A stretch of 64,000 nt of DNA. Origin: an uncultured Spirochaetaceae bacterium (GTDB taxonomy: Bacteria; Spirochaetota; Spirochaetia; Sphaerochaetales; Sphaerochaetaceae). A model generated the notes under the pieces. It worked only from the letters and a program-made list of their open reading frames with translations. It was not told the DNA's origin and did not search any database. Shown here piece by piece: positions 9,243 to 18,384 of the stretch. Positions within the stretch are counted from its first letter, which is position 1. Every line of letters begins with the position of its first letter. A program made the translations under genes and the position numbers. Where the stretch lies: the NCBI GenBank assembly GCA_944389505.1, contig CALXMP010000004.1, positions 145,684 to 209,683 of the forward strand, in the 5' to 3' direction.

Positions 9243-9836
9243 TCATACGAGACCGAGATTGGTCAGAAGACTCTTATCGAACATCATGAATGCAAGTGCC
9301 ATGAGACCTGCGGAGATGAATGCGATAGGAACACCCTGGAAAACCTTCCTCACAGGAGTCATATCTAGCTTCTCGCGGATATTGCTCATGAGGATGATTG
9401 CCATCGTGAAGCCAAGACCTGCTGCAAGACCTGCAGTGAAGCTCTCGAGAAGGTTGTAGCCGTTATCGATATTGATGATAGCGATACCGAGGACCGCACA
9501 GTTGGTCGTGATGAGCGGGAGATAGATTCCAAGAGCCTTGTACAGGCCTGGGCTCATCTTTCTGATAACCATCTCGACAAGCTGCACGAGTGCTGCAATG
9601 ACGAGGATGAAGGAGATTGTCCTGAGGTATTCAAGCCCGAATGGAGCGAGCAGGAATGTATGGACAGCCCAGCAGACTACTGATGCGATTGCGGTGACGA
9701 ATGTTACAGCAACACCCATTCCTATTGCGCTCTCGCTGTTCTTCGATACGCCGATGAACGGACAGAGGCCAAGGAACTGCACAAGGATGAAGTTCTGGAC
9801 GAATATATATGTTACCAGTATGCCGATATAGCTCAT
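9243..9836 (-). CDS. rnfA: Rnf complex membrane subunit RnfA
   Basis: 197 residues with six predicted membrane helices and the conserved start of RnfA/NqrE (a glycine-poor TYIFVQNFILVQFLGLCPF stretch). RnfA and RnfE form a symmetric pair in the membrane and jointly bind a [2Fe-2S] centre in studied complexes. The correct start is the ATG at 9836, which overlaps the rnfE stop as ATGA; an in-frame ATG at 9863 would put nine extra residues inside rnfE. Confidence 0.95.
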   Translation of the reverse strand: MSYIGILVTYIFVQNFILVQFLGLCPFIGVSKNSESAIGMGVAVTFVTAIASVVCWAVHTFLLAPFGLEYLRTISFILVIAALVQLVEMVIRKMSPGLYKALGIYLPLITTNCAVLGIAIINIDNGYNLLESFTAGLAAGLGFTMAIILMSNIREKLDMTPVRKVFQGVPIAFISAGLMALAFMMFDKSLLTNLGLV

Positions 9837-10459
9837 GCCTTTCCTCCCTTGGAGCTCTTCCATGCGAAGAATGCCTTAAGGTATCCCATGAGAAGAAGAG
9901 CACCTGCCGCAAGCGTCATGACCCTCACAGGGCTTGCGGAAAGCCCGGGGAGCGTAATGGTACCGCTGAATGAACCGATTGGGAAGAGCGTTATCGTACC
10001 AGCTCCGATGACCTCTCTGATGAGAGCGATGAATGAGAGCGACATCGTGAATCCGATTCCCATTCCGATTCCATCAAGGGCACTGTCAAGGACACCATTC
10101 TTTCCTGCGAAAGCCTCTGCACGGCCAAGGATGATGCAGTTGACGACTATGAGCGGGAGATAGACTCCGAGCGCTTCATAGATTGCCGGGACGTACGCAT
10201 GCATGACCATCTCAACAACGGTAACGAACGATGCGATTATAACGATGTAGGAAGGAATCCTTATCGAATCAGGGATGATCTTCCTCAGCATCGAGATGAA
10301 GATATTCGAGCATGTGAGGACGAATATTACGGCGACGCCCATTCCGAGCGCATTCGAGACCTGGGTCGAAACACTCAGAGTCGGACACATGCCGAGCATG
10401 ATTATGAATGTAGGGTTCTCCTTGAAAAGACCCTTTGTAAGTTCCTTCATGTGGCTCAT
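9833..10459 (-). CDS. rnfE: Rnf complex membrane subunit RnfE
   Basis: 208 residues, about six membrane helices, homologous to RnfA and NqrD. The N-terminal segment NPTFIIMLGMCPTLSVS is typical for RnfE and carries the Cys expected to ligate the intramembrane [2Fe-2S] cluster shared with RnfA. The start overlaps the rnfG stop and the stop overlaps the rnfA start (ATGA on both sides), so expression should be tightly coupled. Confidence 0.95.
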   Translation of the reverse strand: MSHMKELTKGLFKENPTFIIMLGMCPTLSVSTQVSNALGMGVAVIFVLTCSNIFISMLRKIIPDSIRIPSYIVIIASFVTVVEMVMHAYVPAIYEALGVYLPLIVVNCIILGRAEAFAGKNGVLDSALDGIGMGIGFTMSLSFIALIREVIGAGTITLFPIGSFSGTITLPGLSASPVRVMTLAAGALLLMGYLKAFFAWKSSKGGKA

Positions 10460-11013
10460 ACAGCACCTCCGAGACCCTTTACGAACTCCGAGCCGCTTCT
10501 GAGAGCCGCAGTGATACCGGAGAATGTTATCGATGCCCCTGATATCAATGCGCTCTGCTCAGACGGAAGATCATTCTTCGAGACAGGGATAGGATCATCG
10601 GCGCCAAGGCCCTTGAACATATCCATATACCAGTCATTCTCAGCTTTCTTACCGATTCCCGGTGATTCGGAGTTCGTCGTGAGCTTGGCTGCCATTATCG
10701 AACCATCGAGGGAATATGATGCGATGATATCCATCGCTCCGCCGTAACCCTTGCCCGTAAGGCCGAGGATGTATCCGGCAACAGCGCCGGTATCATCGGT
10801 GAGCGCTATGGCATAATTGACGGCATCCCCGTCACCCTCCTGCTGCTCCCCTATCGTAAAGCCAGAAGAGACAGCTTCGAGAGCCGCAATCCTGTCATTC
10901 TCGTTGTTCGCAGCGATTACAGGAGCCGTGGCATTATTCACGAGCGCACAGAGAAGCGTACAGACAGCGGAGATGAGGAAAAGCGTAACAGCGGTCTTGA
11001 TATACTTTGTCAT
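10456..11013 (-). CDS. rnfG: Rnf complex flavoprotein subunit RnfG
   Basis: 185 residues with one N-terminal membrane helix and an extracytoplasmic FMN-binding domain. Near the C terminus the sequence SGASITFSG fits the flavinylation motif SGA(S/T)xT, in which the Thr carries covalent FMN attached by an ApbE-type transferase. No apbE is seen in this window, so it must lie elsewhere. Overlaps rnfD by 4 bases upstream and rnfE by 4 bases downstream. Confidence 0.94.
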   Translation of the reverse strand: MTKYIKTAVTLFLISAVCTLLCALVNNATAPVIAANNENDRIAALEAVSSGFTIGEQQEGDGDAVNYAIALTDDTGAVAGYILGLTGKGYGGAMDIIASYSLDGSIMAAKLTTNSESPGIGKKAENDWYMDMFKGLGADDPIPVSKNDLPSEQSALISGASITFSGITAALRSGSEFVKGLGGAV

Positions 11014-12074
11014 GCCTTTGCCTCCTTTGCCTTCTTCTCAGGCTTCACATAGCCGAAATGCTTAGTCTTCACGAATCTCTCGATCGTAGGTGTGATGATA
11101 TTCATCAGGATGATTGCAAGTGATACGCCCTCGGGAAGCGCTCCGAAGTACCTGATGAGGAATGTGAAGAATCCACAGCCGAATGCGAAGATAATCTCTC
11201 CCTTTGGCGTTGTCGGGGTCGTTACCCAGTCGGTAGCCATGAAGAATGCACCGAGCATCAGACCACCGGAGAATACAGGAAGGAGGATCTCTCCATGGAA
11301 AGCTCCAAGGCCATACGGGATTCCACCGAATACCCATGAGAGCACGGCAAATGACCCGATATAGACAACAGGAATCCTCCATGTGATGATCTTCATGCAG
11401 AGAAGGAATATTCCGCCTGCAAGCAGAAGAAGCGCAGAGACCTCGCCGATACATCCGCCGACATTGCCGAAGAATGCATCAACAGCGTATGGGGATATCC
11501 CAAGCTTATCGGAGAGAGAGGCTGCGAAATCGGTGACAGGAAGCGTCAGGAGATCCGAGCTTCTGCCTGCACCGCCTGCAGACATCGCGGTCTTCATCGC
11601 TGAAAGCGGAGTCGCCGATGTCACTGCATCGGAAAGGAATACGCGCGGAGTGCGGAATGTCGACATCTGAGACGTGAACGAGAAGAACACGAAGACACGG
11701 CCTGCAAGGGCTGGATTCATCCAGTTGCACCCGAGTCCGCCGAAAGTCCACTTCACAACGCCGATCGCGAATGCCGATGCGATAAGCGGGATATAGAACT
11801 GATGGAACTCAAGCGGTGGCATGTTCATTCCCACAAGCAGTCCCGTCACAAGCGCAGATCCATCGCGGAGCGTGAACTCCTTGGAGACCTTTCCGAGAAG
11901 GTACTCTGTGAGAAGGGCACCCGCAATCGATACAATCAGCACGAAGAGCGCTCTCAGGCCAAAAGACCATACACCCCAGAGCGCGGCGGGAAGGAGCGCG
12001 ATGACTACCATAAGCATCGCTTTATCGGTCCTCAGACTCCCGTGGATATGAGGACTTGTGCGTACTGTCATCAT
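11010..12074 (-). CDS. rnfD: Rnf complex membrane flavoprotein RnfD
   Basis: 354 residues with eight to ten membrane helices. It matches RnfD/NqrB: SPHIHGSLRTDK near the N terminus and a segment SATPLSAMK where the Thr should carry covalent FMN. RnfD is thought to be part of the ion channel. The start used is ATG 12074 (ATGATGA, overlapping the rnfC stop) with GAGGAAGAAG upstream inside rnfC. A longer in-frame reading to 12287 only repeats rnfC in another frame. Confidence 0.94.
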   Translation of the reverse strand: MMTVRTSPHIHGSLRTDKAMLMVVIALLPAALWGVWSFGLRALFVLIVSIAGALLTEYLLGKVSKEFTLRDGSALVTGLLVGMNMPPLEFHQFYIPLIASAFAIGVVKWTFGGLGCNWMNPALAGRVFVFFSFTSQMSTFRTPRVFLSDAVTSATPLSAMKTAMSAGGAGRSSDLLTLPVTDFAASLSDKLGISPYAVDAFFGNVGGCIGEVSALLLLAGGIFLLCMKIITWRIPVVYIGSFAVLSWVFGGIPYGLGAFHGEILLPVFSGGLMLGAFFMATDWVTTPTTPKGEIIFAFGCGFFTFLIRYFGALPEGVSLAIILMNIITPTIERFVKTKHFGYVKPEKKAKEAKA

Positions 12075-13378
12075 TTCTTCTTCCTCCCGAGTTTCTTGCC
12101 AAGCTTGAAGCCCTGGACAAGCGGCAGATGCGAAGGACATGTATAGGCACAGCAGCCGCATTCCTTGCAGTCCATCAGCCCAAGATCCATCGCTGCCTGA
12201 TAATTCCCGTACTTTATGTTCCTGAACATCTTGTTCGGCTGGAGTCCCATCGGACAGTGCTGCACGCACTTTCCGCAGAGTACGCATGGGAATGATACAT
12301 CTTCGATCATCTTAGGAAGCATCAGGACACCGCCTGAGCCCTTCACCATCGGCGTATCGGGATCTGCTACGGCAAAGCCCATCATCGGGCCTCCTCCGAT
12401 AAGCGATACAAGATCCTCCTTCGCGCCTCCCGCGTATGCAATAAGATCGGAGAACTTCGTTCCGATAGGAGCGATTACGTTCTTCGGGTTATTGACCGAT
12501 TCGCCGGAGATTGTGCAGATACGCTCAAAAAGCGGCTTATGGAAGCGTACAGCTTCATAGATGGCATAGGCTGTTGATGCATTGCAGACGACGGCTCCCA
12601 CATCCAGAGGGAGCTTGCCGGATGGCACTTCCCTTCCGATCGTGGCCTTGAGAAGCTGCTTCTCATCGCCCTGCGGATACTTCATCTGCAGTCTCTGGAC
12701 CGTTATTGAATAGCCATTTGATGCTATCTTCTGCTCAAGCAGCTCAGCAGCATCGAGCTTGTTTGCCTCGATTCCGATTATTATGCGATCAGGGCTGAGT
12801 ATCTTGGCAGCAGCCATCACACCCTCGAGCATCTCATCCGGGCGCTCGAGCATCAGCCTGTAGTCCGAAGTAAGATATGGCTCGCATTCTACGCCGTTTA
12901 TGACGAGAGCATCGACCTTCTTGCCCATCGGAACGGTGAGTTTGACATCCGTCGGGAACGTAGCTCCACCCATGCCGACGATGCCCATGGATCTGATGAG
13001 CTTGAGAAGCTCCTCGGGGCTCTCGCTCCTCCAGTCATAGCTTTCTGTGAACGGGTCCGATTGCTCCTCATCGCATTTGATCACGATAGCATCAGCTACC
13101 GCGCCGGATGCAACCCTAACCTTACGGATATCCGTAACCACACCATCAGCAGGGCTATGAACATCTGCCGATACATACGATGAGGCGGAACCTATCACCT
13201 CACCCTTTCTTACGGTATCACCTTTCTTCTTCAATGGCGTTGCCGGGGCACCGAGATGCTGGGACATGGAAACAATAAGCTCTGAAGGAAGAGGCAGTCT
13301 TTCGATTGCCTTATCCTTTGATAGCTCCTTCCTGTCAGCCGGATGCACACCGCCTCGCCTGAAAGTAGCCAGTTTCAT
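12071..13378 (-). CDS. rnfC: Rnf complex NADH-binding subunit RnfC
   Basis: 435 residues, soluble, first gene of the rnf operon. It begins with the FRRGGVHP motif, has a Gly-rich NADH/FMN domain (VGMGGATFPTDVK, NGVECEPYLTSD), a SLBB-type segment, and two ferredoxin motifs near the C terminus (CVLCGKCVQHCPMG and CKECGCCAYTCPSH). RnfC exchanges electrons with NAD. The enteric-type long repeat tail is absent, as in clostridial forms. An AGGAG lies 12 bases before the ATG. Confidence 0.96.
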   Translation of the reverse strand: MKLATFRRGGVHPADRKELSKDKAIERLPLPSELIVSMSQHLGAPATPLKKKGDTVRKGEVIGSASSYVSADVHSPADGVVTDIRKVRVASGAVADAIVIKCDEEQSDPFTESYDWRSESPEELLKLIRSMGIVGMGGATFPTDVKLTVPMGKKVDALVINGVECEPYLTSDYRLMLERPDEMLEGVMAAAKILSPDRIIIGIEANKLDAAELLEQKIASNGYSITVQRLQMKYPQGDEKQLLKATIGREVPSGKLPLDVGAVVCNASTAYAIYEAVRFHKPLFERICTISGESVNNPKNVIAPIGTKFSDLIAYAGGAKEDLVSLIGGGPMMGFAVADPDTPMVKGSGGVLMLPKMIEDVSFPCVLCGKCVQHCPMGLQPNKMFRNIKYGNYQAAMDLGLMDCKECGCCAYTCPSHLPLVQGFKLGKKLGRKKK

Positions 13379-13413
13379 CTAACCATCACACTCCTAAGAA
13401 GTCTATGGAATAG

Positions 13414-13442
13414 ATGATAAACCCCTTTGCTCTCCGGAACAA
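13414..13442 (-). promoter_or_regulatory. Likely promoter of the rnf operon
   Basis: Minus-strand TTGTTC (13442-13437), 17 bases, then TATCAT (13419-13414), about 35 bases upstream of the rnfC start. Four of six matches at each box with ideal spacing. It lies in the only non-coding gap (13379-13550) upstream of the run of genes down to position 1. Confidence 0.5.
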
Positions 13443-13510
13443 TAGGCGAACCTATCTATTTAGCACATCGGGAAATCGATAAAAAATTATAAGTATATGG
13501 AAAAGGAAGA

Positions 13511-13530
13511 GACCCGCATCGCTGCGGGCC
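13511..13530 (-). terminator. Terminator of the TRAP operon
   Basis: On the minus strand CCCGCA-GCGA-TGCGGG (13528-13513) is followed by a pyrimidine-rich TCTCTTCCTTTT. It sits 20 bases past the dctM stop and isolates the TRAP operon from rnf. Confidence 0.7.
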
Positions 13531-13550
13531 TCCATTGATTCCATAATGTA

Positions 13551-14957
13551 TCAGTATCCGAAGAGAGGGATCTTGAAGATGAATGGAATGTATGTGACGA
13601 GCATGAGGACGATGATCATGACCGCAAAGAGCGGGAGCATCTTCTTCGATGTCGCCTCAAGCGATGTCTTTCCGACCGCGCATCCGACGAAGAGAGCAGA
13701 ACCTACAGGAGGTGTGCAGAGGCCGATTGCGAGGTTGAAGATAAGCATGATTCCGAAATGGACCGTGCTCATGTCGAATGTCTGGACGACAGGGAGCAGG
13801 ATCGGAGTCATGATCATGATGAGCGGAGCCATATCCATGAAGCATCCAAGGATCATCAGCAGGATGTTGATGATGAGGAGGATGACATATGGATTGTCTG
13901 AGAATCCGATGAGACCATTCGTGATAGCCATAGGAATCCTGAGACGTGTCATCATGTATGCGAAAGCCTTAGCCGATGCGATAAGCGTAAGAACGACAGC
14001 GAGCGTCTTGAGCGAGTTTCTGATGACCTTTCCGAAATCCCTGATCTTCGCAGCTCTGAATACGAAGTATGTGAGGATGAAGGTGTAGAAACATGCTACA
14101 GCGGAGCTCTCTGTTGCTGTGAAGATACCAACACCGGTTCCGACCATGATGATGACAAGCGTGAACATCGGGAGGATAGCTACGCAGAGAACGCGCATTG
14201 CCTTTCCCATCTCGAGCTCGAACGCAGGTGTTCCGAGGGAGAACCAAGAGGCAGGATTCTTATGGGCATAGAAGCCGCCCTGGGACTTGTGGAAGGAGAT
14301 CCAGCGCACCTTATCGTTCTTGAACATCTTCTCGCCCTTCGGGAAGTTGTACTTCTTGCCGAGGAGCATACACATAAGGATGAATCCGCATCCGAGTCCG
14401 ATGCCAGGAACAAAGCCAGCATAGAAGAGCTGTCCGATCGATACACCGCCGCCAGCTGCGAGAGCGTAGATGACCATGTTGTGTGATGGCGGGATGAGAA
14501 CACCCTGGCAAGCAGTCGTTACTGTAAGGCCTACGGTGAATTCCCTGTCATAGCCCTGCTTCTCCATCATCGGGATAACGACGGAACCGAGGGATGATAC
14601 ATCTGCTACAGCTGAGCCGGAGATACCTCCGAAGAACATCGAGTCGAGACAGTTCACGTATGCAAGACCGCCGCGGAAGCGTCCGACCGCGAGATTCGCG
14701 AGATCGACGATCTTATCGGAGATCTGGCCGACTGCCATTATCTCACCCATAACGATGAAGAACGGGATAGCAAGCATCGTGAAGTTGCTGACACCGTCGA
14801 ACATCATTCTGATGATTGTCGTAGGATTGGTTCCCGGGATGCAGAGCATCGACAGGAATGTTGAGATCAGCATTGCGAAGGTAACAGGTACCTTGAATGC
14901 CATCAAGAGGAAAAATCCGCCAATGAGAATGATTCCTGCAAGTAAATTCATATCCAT
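13551..14957 (-). CDS. dctM: TRAP transporter large permease (DctM)
   Basis: 468 residues, about 12 membrane helices, the DctM/SiaM ion-coupled transport subunit. Recognisable stretches are the early PVTFAMLISTF region, PFFIVMGEIM and the helix-loop FGGISGSAVADVSS. Its ATG (14957) shares a base with the dctQ stop (TAATG), and GGAGG lies upstream. It works with dctQ and dctP to import a carboxylate or similar solute with Na+. Confidence 0.95.
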   Translation of the reverse strand: MDMNLLAGIILIGGFFLLMAFKVPVTFAMLISTFLSMLCIPGTNPTTIIRMMFDGVSNFTMLAIPFFIVMGEIMAVGQISDKIVDLANLAVGRFRGGLAYVNCLDSMFFGGISGSAVADVSSLGSVVIPMMEKQGYDREFTVGLTVTTACQGVLIPPSHNMVIYALAAGGGVSIGQLFYAGFVPGIGLGCGFILMCMLLGKKYNFPKGEKMFKNDKVRWISFHKSQGGFYAHKNPASWFSLGTPAFELEMGKAMRVLCVAILPMFTLVIIMVGTGVGIFTATESSAVACFYTFILTYFVFRAAKIRDFGKVIRNSLKTLAVVLTLIASAKAFAYMMTRLRIPMAITNGLIGFSDNPYVILLIINILLMILGCFMDMAPLIMIMTPILLPVVQTFDMSTVHFGIMLIFNLAIGLCTPPVGSALFVGCAVGKTSLEATSKKMLPLFAVMIIVLMLVTYIPFIFKIPLFGY

Positions 14958-15613
14958 TAGTTCGTTCCTCCTTTAGCGCGCTCTGCAGCCTGCTCTTTTA
15001 CAAGATCCTGGTAATCGACTTCCTTCTCGCTGTAGAGAAGATCATCCGGATCCAGGATGTGGAACAGGAACAGGAGAGAATCGAATATCATGAGGAATCC
15101 GCCAAGCGGAGCCGGGATGTACTGGATCCATGTCGGCCAGCCTGTCATAGGAAGCGTACCCGGGCGGAGACGCGAAATGAACATGATTCCATAGTAGAAG
15201 ATGATGAAACCGCAGAGAAGCGTTGCGAAATCCGCAAGGAAGTCCATGAACTTCCTCATCTTCCCACCCTTCGGGAATCTGTTATAGACCATTGTTACAG
15301 AGATGTGCATATGGTCCCTGACTCCGATCGCACATGCGAGGAAGGAGAAGAGAACGACCAGAAGCCTGGGGATCTCCTCCGCCCATGTGATACCGGAATT
15401 GAAGCAGAAGCGGAGCACGACATTCATGAAGACAGTACAGAGCATTATGATAACCGCAATCTGGGCAATGGTGAGAATCACCTTATGGCACCAGTGGTTG
15501 AGAAGAATGATGTATGCCTTGAATGGAACGCCGTTTGGATAATCCGCCTTGTTGATGATGAGCTTATTCTCCAAAGCCCATTTTGATAGTTTAGAACCCA
15601 TCCAGTCCTCCAT
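14957..15613 (-). CDS. dctQ: TRAP transporter small permease (DctQ)
   Basis: 218 residues with four membrane helices in the DctQ pattern (for example WAEEIPRLLVVLFSFLACAIG and RDHMHISV). About 40 residues at the N terminus precede the first helix, which is longer than usual. It scaffolds the large subunit. It is 62 bases downstream of dctP, and that gap holds a hairpin. Confidence 0.92.
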   Translation of the reverse strand: MEDWMGSKLSKWALENKLIINKADYPNGVPFKAYIILLNHWCHKVILTIAQIAVIIMLCTVFMNVVLRFCFNSGITWAEEIPRLLVVLFSFLACAIGVRDHMHISVTMVYNRFPKGGKMRKFMDFLADFATLLCGFIIFYYGIMFISRLRPGTLPMTGWPTWIQYIPAPLGGFLMIFDSLLFLFHILDPDDLLYSEKEVDYQDLVKEQAAERAKGGTN

Positions 15614-15628
15614 TTATTAAACGATAAG

Positions 15629-15653
15629 AGGGGAGAAGAAGGCCCTCTCCCCT
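15629..15653 (-). terminator. Hairpin between dctP and dctQ
   Basis: GGGGAGA/TCTCCCC stem (15630-15636 with 15646-15652, extended by A-T at 15629/15653). On the minus strand it is not followed by a U run, so it more likely attenuates or protects the dctP mRNA end than stops transcription. Such hairpins after binding-protein genes usually let the binding protein be made in excess. Confidence 0.55.
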
Positions 15654-15675
15654 TTTAAATACAAGTCAAGCAGGA

Positions 15676-16671
15676 TTAAAGTCCTGTGTTGATGATCTCC
15701 TGGATGAGATCCTCGTATCCAGCGCCGTACTCCTCGTAGATAGGAGCCATTCTCTCCTGGAAGCGTGCGATTTCCTCAGCAGGAAGCTCGATGACTGTTA
15801 CGCCAGCTGCAACGACCTTCTCTCTGGAAGTCTCTTCGCGGAGATTCCACTGCTCGATCTCGTAAGCCTGTGTCTCCTTTGCGCACTCCTTGATGATCTC
15901 GATATCAGCTGGGTCGAGAGTCTCGAGAACAGCCTCGGATGCAAGAAGAATCTCAGGAACTCTTGTGTGTCCGTCGAGTGTGAAGTAAGGAGCTGCCTCA
16001 TAGTCGCCCATGGACTCATATGTCGGCCAGTTGTTCTCTGCGCCGTCGATCGTGCCCTGGGAGATAGCTGAGTAAACCTCGTTAGGTCCGATACCAGTAA
16101 CGCCATTACCGCCGAGAAGCTGAACCATCTCAACCATCATTGCGTTGTTCTGGAGTCTGATCTTGAGGCCGTTCATGTCCTCAACCTTTGAAACTGGCTT
16201 TGTCGTATAGAAGTTTCTAGCACCAGCGTCGTAGTAGCAGAGACCTACGAGACCTGAACCGGACTCCTGAATCTCAGCAAGCATGTCCTGGCCGATAGGT
16301 CCATTGAGAACCTGCCACATGTGATCAGCATCTCTGTAGAGATAAGGAAGCTGGATGATGTTGAGAGCTGGAACATATGATGCAACAGGAGATGCGGAAA
16401 CACGTGCAAATGCGAGGTCGCCGATCTGGAGAGCCTCGATAGATCCTGTCTCCTCACCATAGAGCGTTCCGCCAGAATATACATCGATCTGGATTCTTCC
16501 CTCGGTTCTCTCATTCACAAGCTCTGCGAACCTGTAGTCAGCGAGCGTTGTAGGATAACCTTCAGCATGGACCTCAGAGAGCGTAAGAACCGTTGTCTCG
16601 GAGCTGCCGCCTGCGAATGCAGGAAGTGCGATAAGACATACCAAGCAGAGAGCTGCAAGTATTTTCTTCAT
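15676..16671 (-). CDS. dctP: TRAP substrate-binding protein (DctP)
   Basis: 331 residues with a signal peptide (KKILAALCLVCLIALPAFAGG). The mature protein is a DctP-fold solute receptor: SEVHAEGYPTTLADYRFAELV at the N terminus, the family helix around EDMNGLKIRLQNN, and a conserved Arg (KIRLQ) that in relatives binds the substrate carboxylate. The family often takes C4-dicarboxylates, keto acids or sugar acids; the ligand is unknown here. GGAGG lies five bases before the ATG. Confidence 0.93.
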   Translation of the reverse strand: MKKILAALCLVCLIALPAFAGGSSETTVLTLSEVHAEGYPTTLADYRFAELVNERTEGRIQIDVYSGGTLYGEETGSIEALQIGDLAFARVSASPVASYVPALNIIQLPYLYRDADHMWQVLNGPIGQDMLAEIQESGSGLVGLCYYDAGARNFYTTKPVSKVEDMNGLKIRLQNNAMMVEMVQLLGGNGVTGIGPNEVYSAISQGTIDGAENNWPTYESMGDYEAAPYFTLDGHTRVPEILLASEAVLETLDPADIEIIKECAKETQAYEIEQWNLREETSREKVVAAGVTVIELPAEEIARFQERMAPIYEEYGAGYEDLIQEIINTGL

Positions 16672-16685
16672 TTATACCTCCATGA

Positions 16686-16702
16686 GTCAGACAGAGTCTG
16701 AC
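16686..16702 (-). promoter_or_regulatory. Perfect palindrome ahead of dctP
   Basis: GTCAGAC-AGA-GTCTGAC, two 7-base arms with 3 bases between, lies 15 bases before the dctP ATG and just upstream of its ribosome binding site. It could be a repressor operator (a GntR-type dimer site would have this size) or an RNA hairpin. No regulator gene is adjacent. Confidence 0.5.
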
Positions 16703-16773
16703 CTATTTATTATGTGAGTCAAATGCACAAAAAGAAAAGGACTTTTTTACGCAAAATCAGCAAAATGTAAAGA

Positions 16774-17688
16774 TTATCGGGGCTTTTCAGCCTCCAATGC
16801 TCTAAGAATTCTATATACAGAATCCTGATGAGGAACCGGGATGCCATGCTTTTCAGCCGTCCTCACGACATACCCTGATATATAATCGCACTCGGTTTTC
16901 CTTCCCGATGATATATCAGCAGCGATGGATGTGATTCCTCCAGGATTGGACAGTGAGACATTCTTCACATTCTCCTTTGCCTTCTCTGGATCGAGCTTCA
17001 CACCTTCGCTCTCTGCTGCAAGGGTGACCTCATCGATCAGGGCCTGGCAGAGGGTCCATGCATCGGGACAGGATGCGATGAATGACATATCCGAAGCCAG
17101 TACAGCCGTGAGTGCGCTGAGCGATGCATTGACAGTGAGCTTCTCCCAGATCAGGGCAGAGACGCTATCGTGGAGGATGGGAGTGAATCCGGCAGCGGAG
17201 AGTGAGGATGAGAGCTTTGCTATGAAATCTCCATCGATACCTGCCGTGCCTATATTCGTGCGCCCCTCCCCTCCTCTTGCGATGTGTCCAAGGCCGAGGA
17301 CATGGCCGTTATCCTCAGTCGTACCGAGAATCGCATGGGCTGAATCCGTATATTTCAGGAGATCCTCGTCATGGCCTCCGCCGTTCTGCAGGCTCATGAG
17401 ATATGTATCGAGCCCGATCAATCCCTTTGCAGCTGAAAGAGCGGCATCGGTATACGGTGACTTGACGAATACGATGATCAGGTCAACAGGATCAATGCCC
17501 TCAGAAGAAACAGCTGCCCTCGGATAGTAGATTCTATCCTCTCCCTTATAGGCAATGCACAGTCCTTCTGAGTTTATATGATTGACAAGCGCCTTGTTTG
17601 TATCGATGAGCGTCACATCATCGTGTACGGAGAGAAGACCTCCGTACACAGATCCCATGGCTCCTGCCCCGATTACTGCAATCCGCAT
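16774..17688 (-). CDS. Ketopantoate reductase-like NADP oxidoreductase (PanE/ApbA family)
   Basis: 304 residues. N-terminal Rossmann fold with GAGAMGSVYGG (residues 7-17), then the helical C-terminal domain with a conserved Lys (WEKLTVNASLSALTA). The family reduces ketopantoate or related 2-oxo acids. The context (cyclase upstream with a one-base TGATG overlap, TRAP transporter downstream) argues for catabolism of an imported hydroxy or oxo acid rather than pantothenate synthesis. The true substrate is uncertain. Confidence 0.8.
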   Translation of the reverse strand: MRIAVIGAGAMGSVYGGLLSVHDDVTLIDTNKALVNHINSEGLCIAYKGEDRIYYPRAAVSSEGIDPVDLIIVFVKSPYTDAALSAAKGLIGLDTYLMSLQNGGGHDEDLLKYTDSAHAILGTTEDNGHVLGLGHIARGGEGRTNIGTAGIDGDFIAKLSSSLSAAGFTPILHDSVSALIWEKLTVNASLSALTAVLASDMSFIASCPDAWTLCQALIDEVTLAAESEGVKLDPEKAKENVKNVSLSNPGGITSIAADISSGRKTECDYISGYVVRTAEKHGIPVPHQDSVYRILRALEAEKPR

Positions 17689-18374
17689 CAGGAGAATTCC
17701 TTCAGGCCTTCGATGGCATATGCCCTAACAGGGCTGGAATCGAGGCCGATGATCGGAAGCGGGGAATATGACATGAAGAATACCTTCTTCTCAAGCTTCT
17801 CAAGATTCTTGAGAACCTCGATGAAGAGAATATTCTCAGCAAGGAGGATATCGTGGAAAGGCTTCACATCATCATTCGAGTTCTCTATCGATACACCATC
17901 ACCGAAGCCAATTGCCTTTGCCTTATGGGCAAGGAACCACTTTGCTGTCTCGCCATTGACGAAGAGCCTCTTGTCCTCTGCCGTATTCGTCTTAGGCGTG
18001 AACGGCGGAAGCTTGTAAGGGCTGTCAAGGATTACGATTGTATCATCCTCCATCAGAGGGAGGCAGAACTTATCGAGAAGCTCCGGGGTAATGTATGAGT
18101 TAGGCTCAGTTCCATCGATCGAAACATAGATTGCTCTTCCCATGAATGATGTAAGGGGAACCTCCGCAACGCTCGGCCAGTTGTCATCGTGATGATACGG
18201 GCACTCTGCATGCGTTCCGAGATGGCTCATGAGATCCATATTCGTATGGAAATCAGGGATGGGACCGCCTGTATTGAAGCGGTTGAGGGAGCATCTCCTA
18301 GTCTCTGTCGCTGGGTCAATGATCTTGGACAGATCAACGATTCTCAATCCATTCATGCTGTAAACACAATCCAT
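17688..18374 (-). CDS. Cyclase-family (kynurenine formamidase-like) hydrolase
   Basis: 228 residues. It has the metal-binding signature HLGTHAECPYH, close to the HxGTHxDxPxH of the cyclase/KynB family; the usual Asp is Glu here. These enzymes hydrolyse N-formylkynurenine or related amides and lactones. The start is ATG 18374, which has AAGGAG upstream; an in-frame ATG at 18449 lies inside trkH. Its position before the reductase and the TRAP genes suggests they handle one substrate. Confidence 0.8.
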   Translation of the reverse strand: MDCVYSMNGLRIVDLSKIIDPATETRRCSLNRFNTGGPIPDFHTNMDLMSHLGTHAECPYHHDDNWPSVAEVPLTSFMGRAIYVSIDGTEPNSYITPELLDKFCLPLMEDDTIVILDSPYKLPPFTPKTNTAEDKRLFVNGETAKWFLAHKAKAIGFGDGVSIENSNDDVKPFHDILLAENILFIEVLKNLEKLEKKVFFMSYSPLPIIGLDSSPVRAYAIEGLKEFS

Positions 18375-18384
18375 GTTCTTCTCC

